21,196 bases of DNA, taken from assembly GCA_001579985.1 (NCBI GenBank), contig LRSR01006098.1:1-21196 (forward strand). The letters are read 5' to 3'. This stretch comes from Hypsibius dujardini (taxonomy: Eukaryota > Tardigrada > Eutardigrada > Parachela > Hypsibiidae). The notes under the pieces were generated by a model. The model was not told the origin of the DNA. It was given only the letters and a program-made list of their open reading frames with translations, and searched no databases. Made by a program: the position numbers and the translations under genes. Positions 1-8,308 of the stretch are shown piece by piece (the stretch's first letter is position 1; the number at the start of each line of letters is the position of its first letter).

Positions 1-326
1 GCGATGACAATGTCTCCGCTCTTTGGCAGCGTGGTGTTAATGTGAAGGGCATGCGGGCACTTCGGGCGGGTGACGCTGATCTCGATGCGATGGTCGTTTT
101 CGTTGTGTCGCGGCTGGACCGTCACTGTGCCCAGGTAGGCCGACCGAATGCGCCGGTTCTCTGTCCACACACCTGCGCGACCCTTGACGGAAGCGCCACA
201 GATGGCGAGCACTTCACCCGGCGCGACGCTCTTCCCGGAGTAGACGAAGACTTTACCGGCCTTCGGGATGGATATTTTGTGGAAGGATTTCTGCGGCTGT
301 TCCTGCTGGGACGGTGACACGGCCAT
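1..326 (-). CDS. EXOSC1: Exosome complex component CSL4/EXOSC1, N-terminal part (runs off left edge)
   Basis: CSL4 is a cap subunit of the RNA exosome, which trims and degrades RNA in nucleus and cytoplasm. The frame opens at an ATG (326-324) in the context ACAATGG. An in-frame TAA lies just upstream, so the start is well fixed. About 108 codons are visible. Residues 20-60 fit the CSL4/ECR1 N-terminal barrel: GKVFVYSGKSVAPGEVL, then GVWTENRRIRSAYLGTVTV. The last residues, LPKSGDIVIA, fit the LPxxGDIVxAxV lead-in to the S1 RNA-binding domain, which lies beyond the window. No splice site is needed in the visible part. The assignment rests on remembered family motifs. Another exosome cap protein (EXOSC2 or EXOSC3) is the main alternative, but the tyrosine/tryptophan-x-E-N-x-x-I stretch favours CSL4. 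Confidence 0.8.
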   Translation of the reverse strand, partial: MAVSPSQQEQPQKSFHKISIPKAGKVFVYSGKSVAPGEVLAICGASVKGRAGVWTENRRIRSAYLGTVTVQPRHNENDHRIEISVTRPKCPHALHINTTLPKSGDIVI

Positions 327-1293
327 TGTCGAGATTTAATCAGTAATACAAATTGAAATATTATTGTTGCCACTTTTACATCACTTGAAAAAAATCTGAT
401 AGCACACTGGCTCTGGAATGGTTCAAGAGTCTCAGACCATGAAATTATCAGGAAGATGAAAAACTTTCGGGAAAGAATTTATTTATTTTCACTTTTGAAA
501 CCGAACCAGACAGTTATAATGGAACGTCAGACTCCAGTAAGAGAACATCAGAATCCAGTAACAAAACGATATAGAGTACAGTAATAGGATCACTTAACGC
601 GAGAATCCAGTATGAGGGAAGGGTCTTAGAATGGGCCACCCGGGAATCAAAACTTCCAGACAGGTTATGGCTATCGTCAAGATCTTAAACGACCGAAAAT
701 AATTGATAAATTTGGTGGAACGCGTATCAGAAATGAAGAAAAGTTGTGGGGAACATGTTTAAAAAACGAAATAATTGAACGGTGGGAAATAGCTCACTGT
801 AGAGGTCGCTGACTATTCGGTGGCGCACCTGTTTTCGATTAATTTGCGACAGAGCGCCCCCTGCCAACCGGTGGCCCATTCCAGAGCCCTTCCTTCATAA
901 CGAAATGCTCCAGCAATGGATCAATCAAGCGACGGCCAGGGTCCAGGACTCACTTATTGTATACTTAGTTTTATTCATGTACTTTTGATCACTTGCCACT
1001 TTTTAGTGGTAGATTCCTGCTCCTTGCTCTAAGCTGTAGCTAGCTCAGCCAAGAATTGAACCTTTAAGCTCGTGTGCTATTGTGCATGTATGGGTAGTGA
1101 CGTTCATACTTGCCTGATTGGCGGTTCGACTATTGTGCCTGTGCGAAAGTTGGAAACTCCTTCAGTGTGGTCATAGAATCAGATAGATCAGGGATACGGG
1201 ATCACTGAGTCGACACTACAAGCGCTAGCAATCGCGGCTGTCGTATGAATGGATTCTCTCCTCGATCATTAACCGGCGAGGTGACATGATATT
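327..1293. other. Intergenic stretch, no gene seen
   Basis: This lies between the EXOSC1 start and the RPL26 3' end. I see no convincing coding frame or RNA gene. A loose, degenerate repetition of a CAGAATCCAGTAA-like motif occurs at about 527-615. The promoter and 5' untranslated region of EXOSC1 should lie in the first few hundred bases. Confidence 0.6.
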
Positions 1294-1299
1294 TTTATT
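1294..1299 (-). terminator. Polyadenylation signal AATAAA of RPL26
   Basis: On the minus strand a canonical AATAAA lies about 65 bases past the RPL26 stop codon, a typical position for the short 3' untranslated region of a ribosomal protein gene. Confidence 0.7.
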
Positions 1300-1363
1300 C
1301 GAGAAGTAGCAAACCTTGAAAAAAGCGACCACCGAACAAAAATGAGGAAAAATGACAACACAA

Positions 1364-1935
1364 TCAGCCGCTGGCTTTAGGCTTCTTCTCAGCCTGTGGC
1401 GCTGCAGTCTCAACTTCTTCCGTGTACTTTCCCTTGAGACCGTCTTTCTGCTCGCGGCGGGCCTTGGCACGACGCTCGATGGACCGCTTGCGATCGTTGT
1501 CCAGCTTGGGTTTTACAATAACAACCTACATGCGCCCAAACAAGGACACGGTTAGAATCGTGTAATCTAAACATGCTAAATATGCGGGATTTTCTTCGAG
1601 GGAAGGAACTGCAACTGCAGACTCACATTTGACGGGTGAACTCCGACAGGTACGGTGGCACCGTTGGCCTTCTCCCTCGTGATCCGTTCAATGTGAATGA
1701 CAAACTTCTTGCGGTAGACGGCAATCACCTTGCCCACCTGCTGGCCCTTGTAGTGCCCACGGACAATCTGAACCTCATCGTCCTTCCGGATGGGGAGTGC
1801 GCGGACGCCGTGCTTGGTGCGCTGATCCTTGGAGAGGGGAGCGCTCATCAGCTTTCGCCGGATGTGCGACGGGGCGTTGAAGTATCGCTTTCGGTTCTTC
1901 CGGCGCGAGCTGGTGACGAAGGGATTCAGCTTCAT
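1364..1935 (-). CDS. RPL26: 60S ribosomal protein L26 (uL24), complete, two coding exons
   Basis: RPL26 (uL24 family) is a structural protein of the large ribosomal subunit, near the peptide exit tunnel. Exon 1 is 1935-1627 (103 codons) and ends at AAT|GTGAGT. Exon 2 is 1525-1364 and follows ATGTAG|GTT. The join is in phase 0 and gives 156 residues, close to the roughly 145 of animal L26. The start [20 protein letters not shown], the ...[12 protein letters not shown] stretch, and the KOW region ([20 protein letters not shown], about residues 50-70) are essentially the animal sequence. The C-terminus is basic and slightly longer than in vertebrates. A strong 3' splice site (TTTTGCAG, 1942-1941) sits five bases before the ATG. 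The 5' leader is therefore spliced, either from an upstream exon or by spliced-leader trans-splicing. Confidence 0.98.
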
Positions 1936-2362
1936 GATTCCTGCAAAACATAGAAGGAATACGCGTTAGATCATAATCGGTAGCAAAAGGAAATCTTCAC
2001 CGCAAAGAGGTTTTAATCAATCAATCAATCAACCAACCAAACGATGAACGCTCACGGCCTCTTGCTATTGCCTGCTTCCCACCCTGCATAGTCAGAAAAT
2101 TTCGCTATATACCTTTCCTGCGATGCGAAAACAAAACCTAGAATACGAAAATAGTTTTAACGACTAAAAAGCTGAGAACTTCTACAACAAGTCAATTTCA
2201 ACAATAAAAACTGCAAATGATCAAATCATCCCTAAAATCTCAACAGCGTCCCTTAAAAACAAATATTTTAAATCTCGTCAGACTATGCGGAAAGAGCACT
2301 TAATAACATATTTAATTTCCGAGTGAAATCTCAGAATTGCCAAAAAAATTCAAATGCTACTG
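1936..2362. other. Upstream region of RPL26, no gene seen
   Basis: The stretch is AT-rich, with a short (ATCA/ACCA)n patch at about 2013-2042. It holds the 3' splice site of the RPL26 leader, and it may hold the 5' leader exon and promoter of RPL26, but no motif fixes them. Confidence 0.5.
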
Positions 2363-2881
2363 CTACGACGGTTGAGACCGCAAGATCTTCCCCTCTTCCT
2401 CGTCAAGAGCAGAAAACGAAATCCCACCCGCGTTCGCCCACTCCGCGGCACCAAATCTCAAATCGCTAACTTATTTCATGCCGAATTCCGCTGTGCAACA
2501 CGAAGAAGACATCCATGCGGAATGGAACATCGGTGGAGACCTCCAAAATTTCCCTCAACTCATCCGTGTTCGTGAAAACAAATTCCCTCACACGCCGGTC
2601 TCTCGGACCGTAATTGTAACCCTAAAAACGTTCACAATTTTACCGCACTAGAATTCTCTTACCTGATGAAGTCGGGAATCGGGCAGAAACAATGGACGCA
2701 GAAGAAGTCGAATGAAAAACTCCGGAGAACCCGCAAATGTTTTCCCTCGCAGACTGATTTTTGCAGTGTGGCTTGCGTGCGGATAGTCGGCGCAGCGGAA
2801 GGAAAGTGCGGAATTGGCCTGCTGGATACAGTGACACTTATTGACACTTTCCTCGAATGGGAATCTGTGCCGTCTTGTGGC
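2363..2881 (-). pseudogene. Unrecognised spliced reading frame with a likely frameshift
   Basis: I do not recognise this. On the minus strand, 2881-2663 is open for 73 codons after a TCTAG| acceptor and ends at a strong donor CATCAG|GTAAGA. It joins in phase 0 to 2621-2466 (acceptor TTTTTAG|GGT), reading HQGYNYGPRDRRVREFVF across the junction. This frame stops at 2468-2466 just after HSGIRHEIS. A second frame continues from there with a protein-like composition (FGAAEWANAGGISFSALDEE) to a stop at 2365-2363. Either a small indel split one gene, or this is a chance open stretch. No start methionine was found; it would lie upstream of 2881. It is arranged head to head with TSEN34. Confidence 0.3.
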
Positions 2882-3234
2882 CTAGACCGTACGGCCAATC
2901 AAATCAAAACTGCTGTAAATGAATTGGAAACAGCTGACTTCTTCAGTTTTTACGATTTCATTTGACCGATTGGTTGATTACGGTTTAATTCCTAGTTAAG
3001 TACTTGCTTGCATGAAGCTATCGATTGCCTGATTGTCTTCTTCTCATTTGGCAGTCCATTCTGTATTGCTTGCTGCTTTCTCGTACAGTACTCAGCAGAG
3101 TGCAGAGTGCAGACTACCGGTAATAGGTGACCCTTCGCTGGAATGATTGATTGACTCCTTGTAGTTTAATTAGTCTTTTGTCCTTTCCTTTCATTCATGC
3201 GAAAATTCCCTACATTTCATTATGAGATGTGACA
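2882..3234. promoter_or_regulatory. Upstream region of TSEN34, possible divergent promoter
   Basis: This is the gap between the unrecognised minus-strand frame and the TSEN34 start. It contains short GATT-type repetitions but no clear TATA box or other promoter motif. The promoter role is inferred only from position. Confidence 0.3.
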
Positions 3235-4770
3235 ATGATGGCAACAAAATCAAGCATTGATGTTGAACTTGGTTCATCATCATCACAAGATGAGGATCTT
3301 CCTACAGCAAAACGCCCCAAACGGGAGGAACAAACGTCGGAGGAGCCCCCGCGCCGAAAAATTACCATCAACATCGGCGCTCGTGGCACTCTGCACGTGT
3401 GGGACGCCGAAGGTGAGTTTCATTTCTTTCACATTTTTTGTGTGCTTTTTGGGTAGCTTTTCATTTTCAGATGCGGTGAAGATGCAGAGTGTCTATCATG
3501 TGATGGGCACCACGGTCGGCTGTTTTGCCAAGACTCCTCTGCAGGACATCTTCAAATCATTACCATTTCAACTGACGCCCGCCGAAGCGGCTTATCTGCG
3601 CGATATCGGGGCGGCACAATTCGTGGATGAAGCTGTGCTGCGGAAGTTTCCCACCGCGGTGCAACAGGAGGCGTTTCGCGAGCAGCGAGAGAAGCAGTTC
3701 AATGATCAGGTGATAAACTCGATTGATTGGTTGATTGCCTGAATAGTAGGACGTTAATTGCCCAGTTTGGATCTTCGATTGACTGATCTATTGTGTCGAT
3801 CAACGACATGACGTTAATTTTAACACCAATTGTCCGCCCTTCCACAAGGAATTCGATGGGTTGATCGATTTCTTGTCGCTTCATTTACTGAATTTTTATT
3901 ATTTGAATGACAGACTCTGATAGTGATTCTCAGTACTTTTTATAGCACAAGGAATTCGACAAAGCCAGACAGTTTCAATTGGACGAGCGAAAGGAGCAAA
4001 TCATGGCTGGAAAAATCAGAAAGATGACTGAGGCTGCTGCCGTAAGTGGGATACCACTGAATCTGCCGGAAGATAGAGAGGAACTGTGGCAGACTATTCG
4101 CAACGAGTTATTGAGCCGACCGATGGTTCAGGAAGGAAGTGCTCGCATAGAACTACCGTTTCGTTCGTGGAAAGTTGACATGGGCCTTGCGGAACTGGAG
4201 GAGATTACGTTTTCGTATCCACAGACTCACCCGGAAAGGGTTTATTATGCGGCTTACTTGGAGCTAATGAAGGCCGGTTTTTGGGTCACTTCCGGCATGA
4301 AATATGGCGGTGATTTGCTGCTGTATGAAGGTATTATAGATTGAGGGCCGAATCGAGGGGCAGGCAGACAAACAGACAGATGCACAGCAGTAAGATAAAC
4401 AGCAAACAGACAGACAGACAAACGGACAGACAGACAGACAAGCAGACAAACAAACGGACAGGCAGACAAACAGACAGACTGACAGTTAGATAGACAGGAA
4501 GCATGATGACCTGATGGACAGACGTAAACAGTCATTCGGTAGACTGCGGTTTGTAAATGCTAAAATTTGAATGAATTCGTAGGGGATGTACACGTAAACC
4601 ACTCAACTTGTATTGTGAGGATTGTTGACGAGACCGAGGAGACATCCCTAGAAGACATCTTACGGATTGGCCGGGTGGCTACAGCCTGTCATAAGGCAGT
4701 TCTTTGGGCGAGTGTCCGGAAAGACTATACCGTTGACTTTACCTGCAGCAAATGGTCTCTGATGAAGTAA
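3235..4770 (+). CDS. TSEN34: tRNA-splicing endonuclease catalytic subunit Sen34, complete, four exons
   Basis: TSEN34 cuts the 3' splice site of intron-containing pre-tRNAs within the nuclear TSEN complex. Exons are 3235-3412, 3471-3709, 3946-4330 and 4583-4770. All junctions are GT-AG and in frame, giving 329 residues (human is about 310). The start is the first of two tandem ATGs; an in-frame TGA lies just upstream. Residues 46-65 (RKITINIGARGTLHVWDAE) match the family N-terminus. They are preceded by an extra acidic/serine-rich leader with a KRPKRE nuclear-localisation-like motif. The C-terminal nuclease domain has VTSGMKYGGDLLLYEGD. The presumed catalytic triad is Tyr266, His274 and Lys305, with spacings of 8 and 31 residues as in the human enzyme, so the active site looks intact. 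Intron 3 holds a CAGA array. Confidence 0.94.
4362..4495. repeat. CAGA-type tetranucleotide array in TSEN34 intron 3
   Basis: An imperfect CAGA/CAGG/CAAA array fills most of the intron between exons 3 and 4. It is CAGA in the sense of the host gene. Confidence 0.9.
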
Positions 4771-5200
4771 AAGCAGAACCTGGGAGTGCTGTACCCGGAT
4801 GTGTCTCTTGCTGGTGGCAGCTGTTGTCATTCAGCGGAAAAGATGGCACTGTTGATGCTGGCCTGGACAGTCTCCACTTCTTAGTCAGACGAATTAGGCA
4901 GTCTTTCCAAACAAGACATTCCTGTTTCCAGGTACGCACTACGTCCCGTGCTGAAGTCAAATGGTTCCAGAATTGGCTTTGAACGATGCTACGCACAATA
5001 GTTCCGAAAATGGTTTCGTGCTAATTGTTTTCTATTGGTTGTTTCGCGGAAAGGTTTTGAACCGTTACGCATTGGTATTAGCTATTAAAATTTCGACTCA
5101 TTTTGTTCCGATTTCAATAGAGAAATATATTTCGTATATTTCCGTGACTATAAATTCTAGATCACATCTGAGAGTGAATACTGTGATTCAAGGCTATCTG
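4771..5200. other. Convergent 3' intergenic region, TSEN34/MetX
   Basis: TSEN34 (plus) and the MetX-family gene (minus) end toward each other here. No coding frame is convincing, and no canonical AATAAA was found at a usual distance on either strand. Confidence 0.5.
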
Positions 5201-7446
5201 TTAGTAGTGAAGGAATGGTGAAAGGGTAATCCTCGGCGTAGTTTCCGTCATAGTTGTCTCTAGAAATCCCTGTGAACACATATCACTTCTTTGTAATTGC
5301 AGATTTTCTGGTCATTGTGTCTGAACGCCAGAGATAAGCAGTCAGACAGCGAGGTGATGGGAAATGATAAGCGACACAGACAGACATCCAATAAAAATGA
5401 AAAGACATTAGAGACAGACAGCTAACAGTCAGACAAGCAGACAGATATATAACCACACAGACAGACGGACAGACAGACGGACAGACATACATACATACAT
5501 ACATACATACATACATAGATTACGGACAGACTGTCAGGCAGACAGACACACAAGTACGCTGACAAAGCGGCTGGTATAAATCCTACCGATATGACAAAAA
5601 ACGTACCTTGATTGCTGTGCCAACACCATGTGTGTCCAACAGAAACGTATCATGCCCATACAAAGAAGGCAACTCGAAGTATGTCGTCGGTGTCCCATGT
5701 TCCATCAGCTTATGAGCCATCTCTCGTTGCTGCCAGACCGGAAACAGCGCATCCGTCGTCACACCCAGCACCAACGTCGGCATGGTGATCTTTTTCATAT
5801 CTTCACGGGACAATTCAAACAAGTCCATGGCTTTGGATATGTACAGCAAGGTGTTGGGATCCAGCATCACTGAGCCCCGTTCGCCTTGGTGGTCGATGTA
5901 CTGCTCGATCTGGAACGTCGGACACAAACTTATAGGTGCGCCCTCAATCCGGTTCCGGCCGAAGCGTTGCCGCCATTCCGGACCACTCCGGTAGCTGATC
6001 GTGGCAATTTCCCGCGCGGTTTTCGTCCCATGCTTCGGATAGGCTTTACCGTAGTAGAATCCGTTGTTCCAGTTGGGGTCAGTCATGATGCAGCGCCGCT
6101 GGAGGTAACGAGTGGCGATGCTGGCGGGATGGGAGTACGTGCAGGCGGAAATGCTGACCAGTCGGTTCATACGCTCAGGAAAGAGAACGGCCGCCTGAGC
6201 TGAGCACATTCCGCCGAGGGAAGAGCCCACGCAGGCGTGGAGCTTTTTGATGCCGAGGTGATCTAGGAGGTTGAACTGGATTTTGACGAGATCTTGGATG
6301 GAGACTATGGGAAATGTCGTTGCATACGGTGCGTTTGTAAGGGGATTGATCGACGATGGTCCTGCACAAATATTAAGGATTACAGTCCGTCTGTTTGGCT
6401 GGTTGGCCGTCTCTCTGTCTGTATGTCTGACTACCTGCCTCCCTGTTTGCCTGCCTTTCTGTTGTCTGTCTCTGTCTACTTGTCTGCCTGCCTGTCTGTC
6501 TGTCTAACTATCTATCTGTCTATAGTCTTCCATTGTCTGCCTTTGATTCATTCAATCCGCACCTGTTGATCCATAGCAACTTCCAATATGATTGGCGCAA
6601 ATGACAAAGTACTTCGTTGTATTCAGGGCCAATTCCGGTCCGACAAACTGTTCCCACCAACCCGGCTGAGGATTGGCCTCATGACTGCGGGCGTGGGAGC
6701 TCGCCGACAACCCGGTGAACACGAGGATGGCGTTGCTGTGGTCGGCGTTCAACTCACCGTAGGTTTCATAAGCAACCTGGAGCTCCGGAAGGACGCAGTC
6801 GTTGTATTGGAATGAAAACGGCTCGCGGTGGTGGTAGACTTTGTAGCCAGTCACCACCCTGTCATACTGCGGCTCTGGGCCTCGCGAAATGCTAGAAGAA
6901 ATAACAGATAACATTAGCGATATTTCTGCTGTAAATAACACAATCAATTAAGAGCCTAATCAAGAATGATCGATCAATCAAATGAACGAAAATGCAATGC
7001 ACAATACTGTACTGTCGCGACCAATTGGTGCTGCTTTTGAAATCCACCGTATATTATGACTGCAGTGATGGACAGTGTGTGCAGTCATAATATACGGTTG
7101 GGTCTAAAAAGCAGCACCAATTGGTCGCGACAGTACAGTACTGGAAGTAACCAAATCAAGCAATTGGTCCATCCGTTTCATCGGCCCAACAACGGCAATA
7201 ACATTACTTGGCTGTCACACAGGGAAACTCGGAAGAATGTCCACGAAAAACAGGTGCATTTCCGGGTGCACTTGCGTCCGTCTGTGTCGTGACTGGACTT
7301 CCGGCAACTTTGGAGTCTCTCCCGGTAGAATGAAAGCGCGCATGACTCAATTCCCAAGTGCTCCCATGTTGATATACGCCACGACGAGCAGTATTCCCTT
7401 CCGCATAGGTGCGTAGAAGTTGTTTGAAGATTTTTCTGGTGGACAT
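5201..7446 (-). CDS. MetX-family O-acyltransferase (serine O-succinyl-/homoserine O-acetyltransferase-like), four exons
   Basis: These alpha/beta-hydrolase enzymes acylate serine or homoserine for cysteine or methionine synthesis. Exons are 7446-7208, 6891-6563, 6361-5607 and 5269-5201. Phases close exactly and give 463 residues ending in SPFLHY. After a basic, Arg/Ser-rich leader (MSTRKIFKQLLRTY, mitochondrial-like) come FPCV, then SRGPEPQYD, the GLSASSHARSHEANPQPGWW block and NHIGSCYGSTGPSS. The nucleophile elbow is GSSLGG (Ser237). The likely acid is Asp393 (TTDALFP) and the likely base His426 (YGHDTFLLD). The FPC and GPEP signatures resemble the fungal Cys2-type serine O-succinyltransferase branch rather than classical bacterial MetX; this is from memory. 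All catalytic residues are present, so the gene looks functional. A methionine seven codons upstream (7467) is an alternative start. Every intron carries repeats or a foldback element. Confidence 0.94.
5374..5552. repeat. CAGA array plus (CATA)n run in MetX-family intron 3
   Basis: CAGA/CGGA tetranucleotides are interrupted by a clean ACAT run at about 5487-5516. They fill most of the last intron (5270-5606). Confidence 0.9.
6388..6515. repeat. CTGT array in MetX-family intron 2
   Basis: Imperfect CTGT/CTGC/CTAT tetranucleotides occupy most of the 201-base intron at 6362-6562. They read CAGA in the sense of the host transcript. Confidence 0.9.
7005..7140. mobile_element. Foldback MITE with TA flanks in MetX-family intron 1
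   Basis: The two halves are inverted copies. The outer arm CTGTACTGTCGCGACCAATT (from 7007) recurs as its reverse complement ending at 7138. The inner arm CCGTATATTATGACTGCA and its complement close around a loop of about 15 bases. A TA dinucleotide flanks each end (7005-7006 and 7139-7140), as expected of a Tc1/mariner-type target duplication. There is no coding capacity. It is spliced out with intron 1 (7207-6892). Confidence 0.8.
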
Positions 7447-7481
7447 TTCGACAACAAAAACACACACAGAATATTGAGTGG

Positions 7482-7540
7482 TAATAATAATAATAATAAT
7501 GGTATTAATAATAATAATAATGAAAGACTTAATAATAATG
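7482..7540. repeat. (AAT)n microsatellite
   Basis: Runs of TAATAATAATAATAATAAT with interruptions lie just upstream of the MetX-family start codon, in its presumed promoter or leader. Confidence 0.85.
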
Positions 7541-7622
7541 TGAAAGACTTCGAAAGCGAGGCTCTCTTAAATGCAATTCTTCAATTCCGCCTTCCCCGAG
7601 GCATTTAGACATAGAACGTACG

Positions 7623-7772
7623 TACAGTGAAAGTCCTGAGATTCGAACGACGTCACAGTGTCGTTTCTACTTTACTGTCTCAAACTCCAAACTAGCAATG
7701 GCAGGCTCCGAGCAAACGGTTCGATAGAAATAAACTCACGTGACCGTTCGAATCTCAGGACTTTCACTTGTA
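7623..7772. mobile_element. MITE-like element with terminal inverted repeats and TA flanks
   Basis: GTGAAAGTCCTGAGATTCG near the left end returns as its reverse complement near the right end. About 25 bases match, followed by weaker inner pairing. The element lies between TA dinucleotides at 7623-7624 and 7771-7772. The left end starts CAGTG, as Tc1-like ends often do; the right end has one extra base (CAAGTG). No reading frame is present. Confidence 0.65.
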
Positions 7773-8042
7773 CTCGTACTGCCACATGCATGCACACTGG
7801 AAATGAATCAGCATTATTATTACTCGATACATCATGAGAGGTATGGAGGATTATAACAATGGAATGGATGCTCTACAACTCTAGAACAATCGTTACGCCG
7901 TTGAGACCTTTCCACATGGCTTCTTATCCACTCAAGTTGGTATAATGCAAGTATATGTTAAGGACTTCTTCATACCATGAATTCATGTACTGAAGTTGCA
8001 AAAGCCGCCTACAGACATGGGAAATTTGGGAGTTGCAGAATA
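7773..8042. other. Intergenic stretch, no gene seen
   Basis: Moderately AT-rich sequence with stops in all frames at short intervals. I found no RNA gene or repeat. Confidence 0.5.
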
Positions 8043-8308
8043 GTCGATATCGAAGTTCTACAAAAAGCAACGCGGAACAAGCTCTCTCCTATATCACAGA
8101 GCGTGGAAAAAAACGGGTAAATCGAAAAACTATGCTCAAAGAACCAAGACAATGGAGAATGTTAAAAAAGCAATAGACGAGTGTCAATCCATGCTGCAAT
8201 ATGAAGAACCATTCCGCCCTGTCCCGCCGGGTAATGTCTTACAGGGTCGCCAACGACAGCGCGGTTTCACAGCCCAAATCGTGATTATACTCCGAGACCG
8301 TGTCTAAT
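8043..8308 (+). other. Short unrecognised open frame without a clear start
   Basis: On the plus strand a frame stays open from 8043 to TAA at 8306-8308, with a protein-like stretch SMLQYEEPFRPVPPGNVLQG. The only internal ATGs are near the middle (about 8151), leaving some 50 codons. A 3' splice-site-like TTGCAG lies shortly upstream. It may be a terminal exon, a fragment of a transposon or gene, or chance. I do not recognise it. Confidence 0.2.

Noticed and set aside
1636-1953. Plus-strand open frame opposite RPL26
   Set aside because: It is the antisense shadow of RPL26 exon 1, whose minus-strand product is unmistakable.
2640-2965. Other open frames on both strands at 2640-2965
   Set aside because: All three minus-strand frames are open here, so openness alone is weak evidence. 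Only the frame that joins across the GTAAGA/TTTTTAG splice pair was kept, at low confidence.
5628-6203. Three plus-strand open frames opposite the MetX-family exon 3
   Set aside because: They are shadows of the real minus-strand exon, which contains the nucleophile and acid/base motifs in order.
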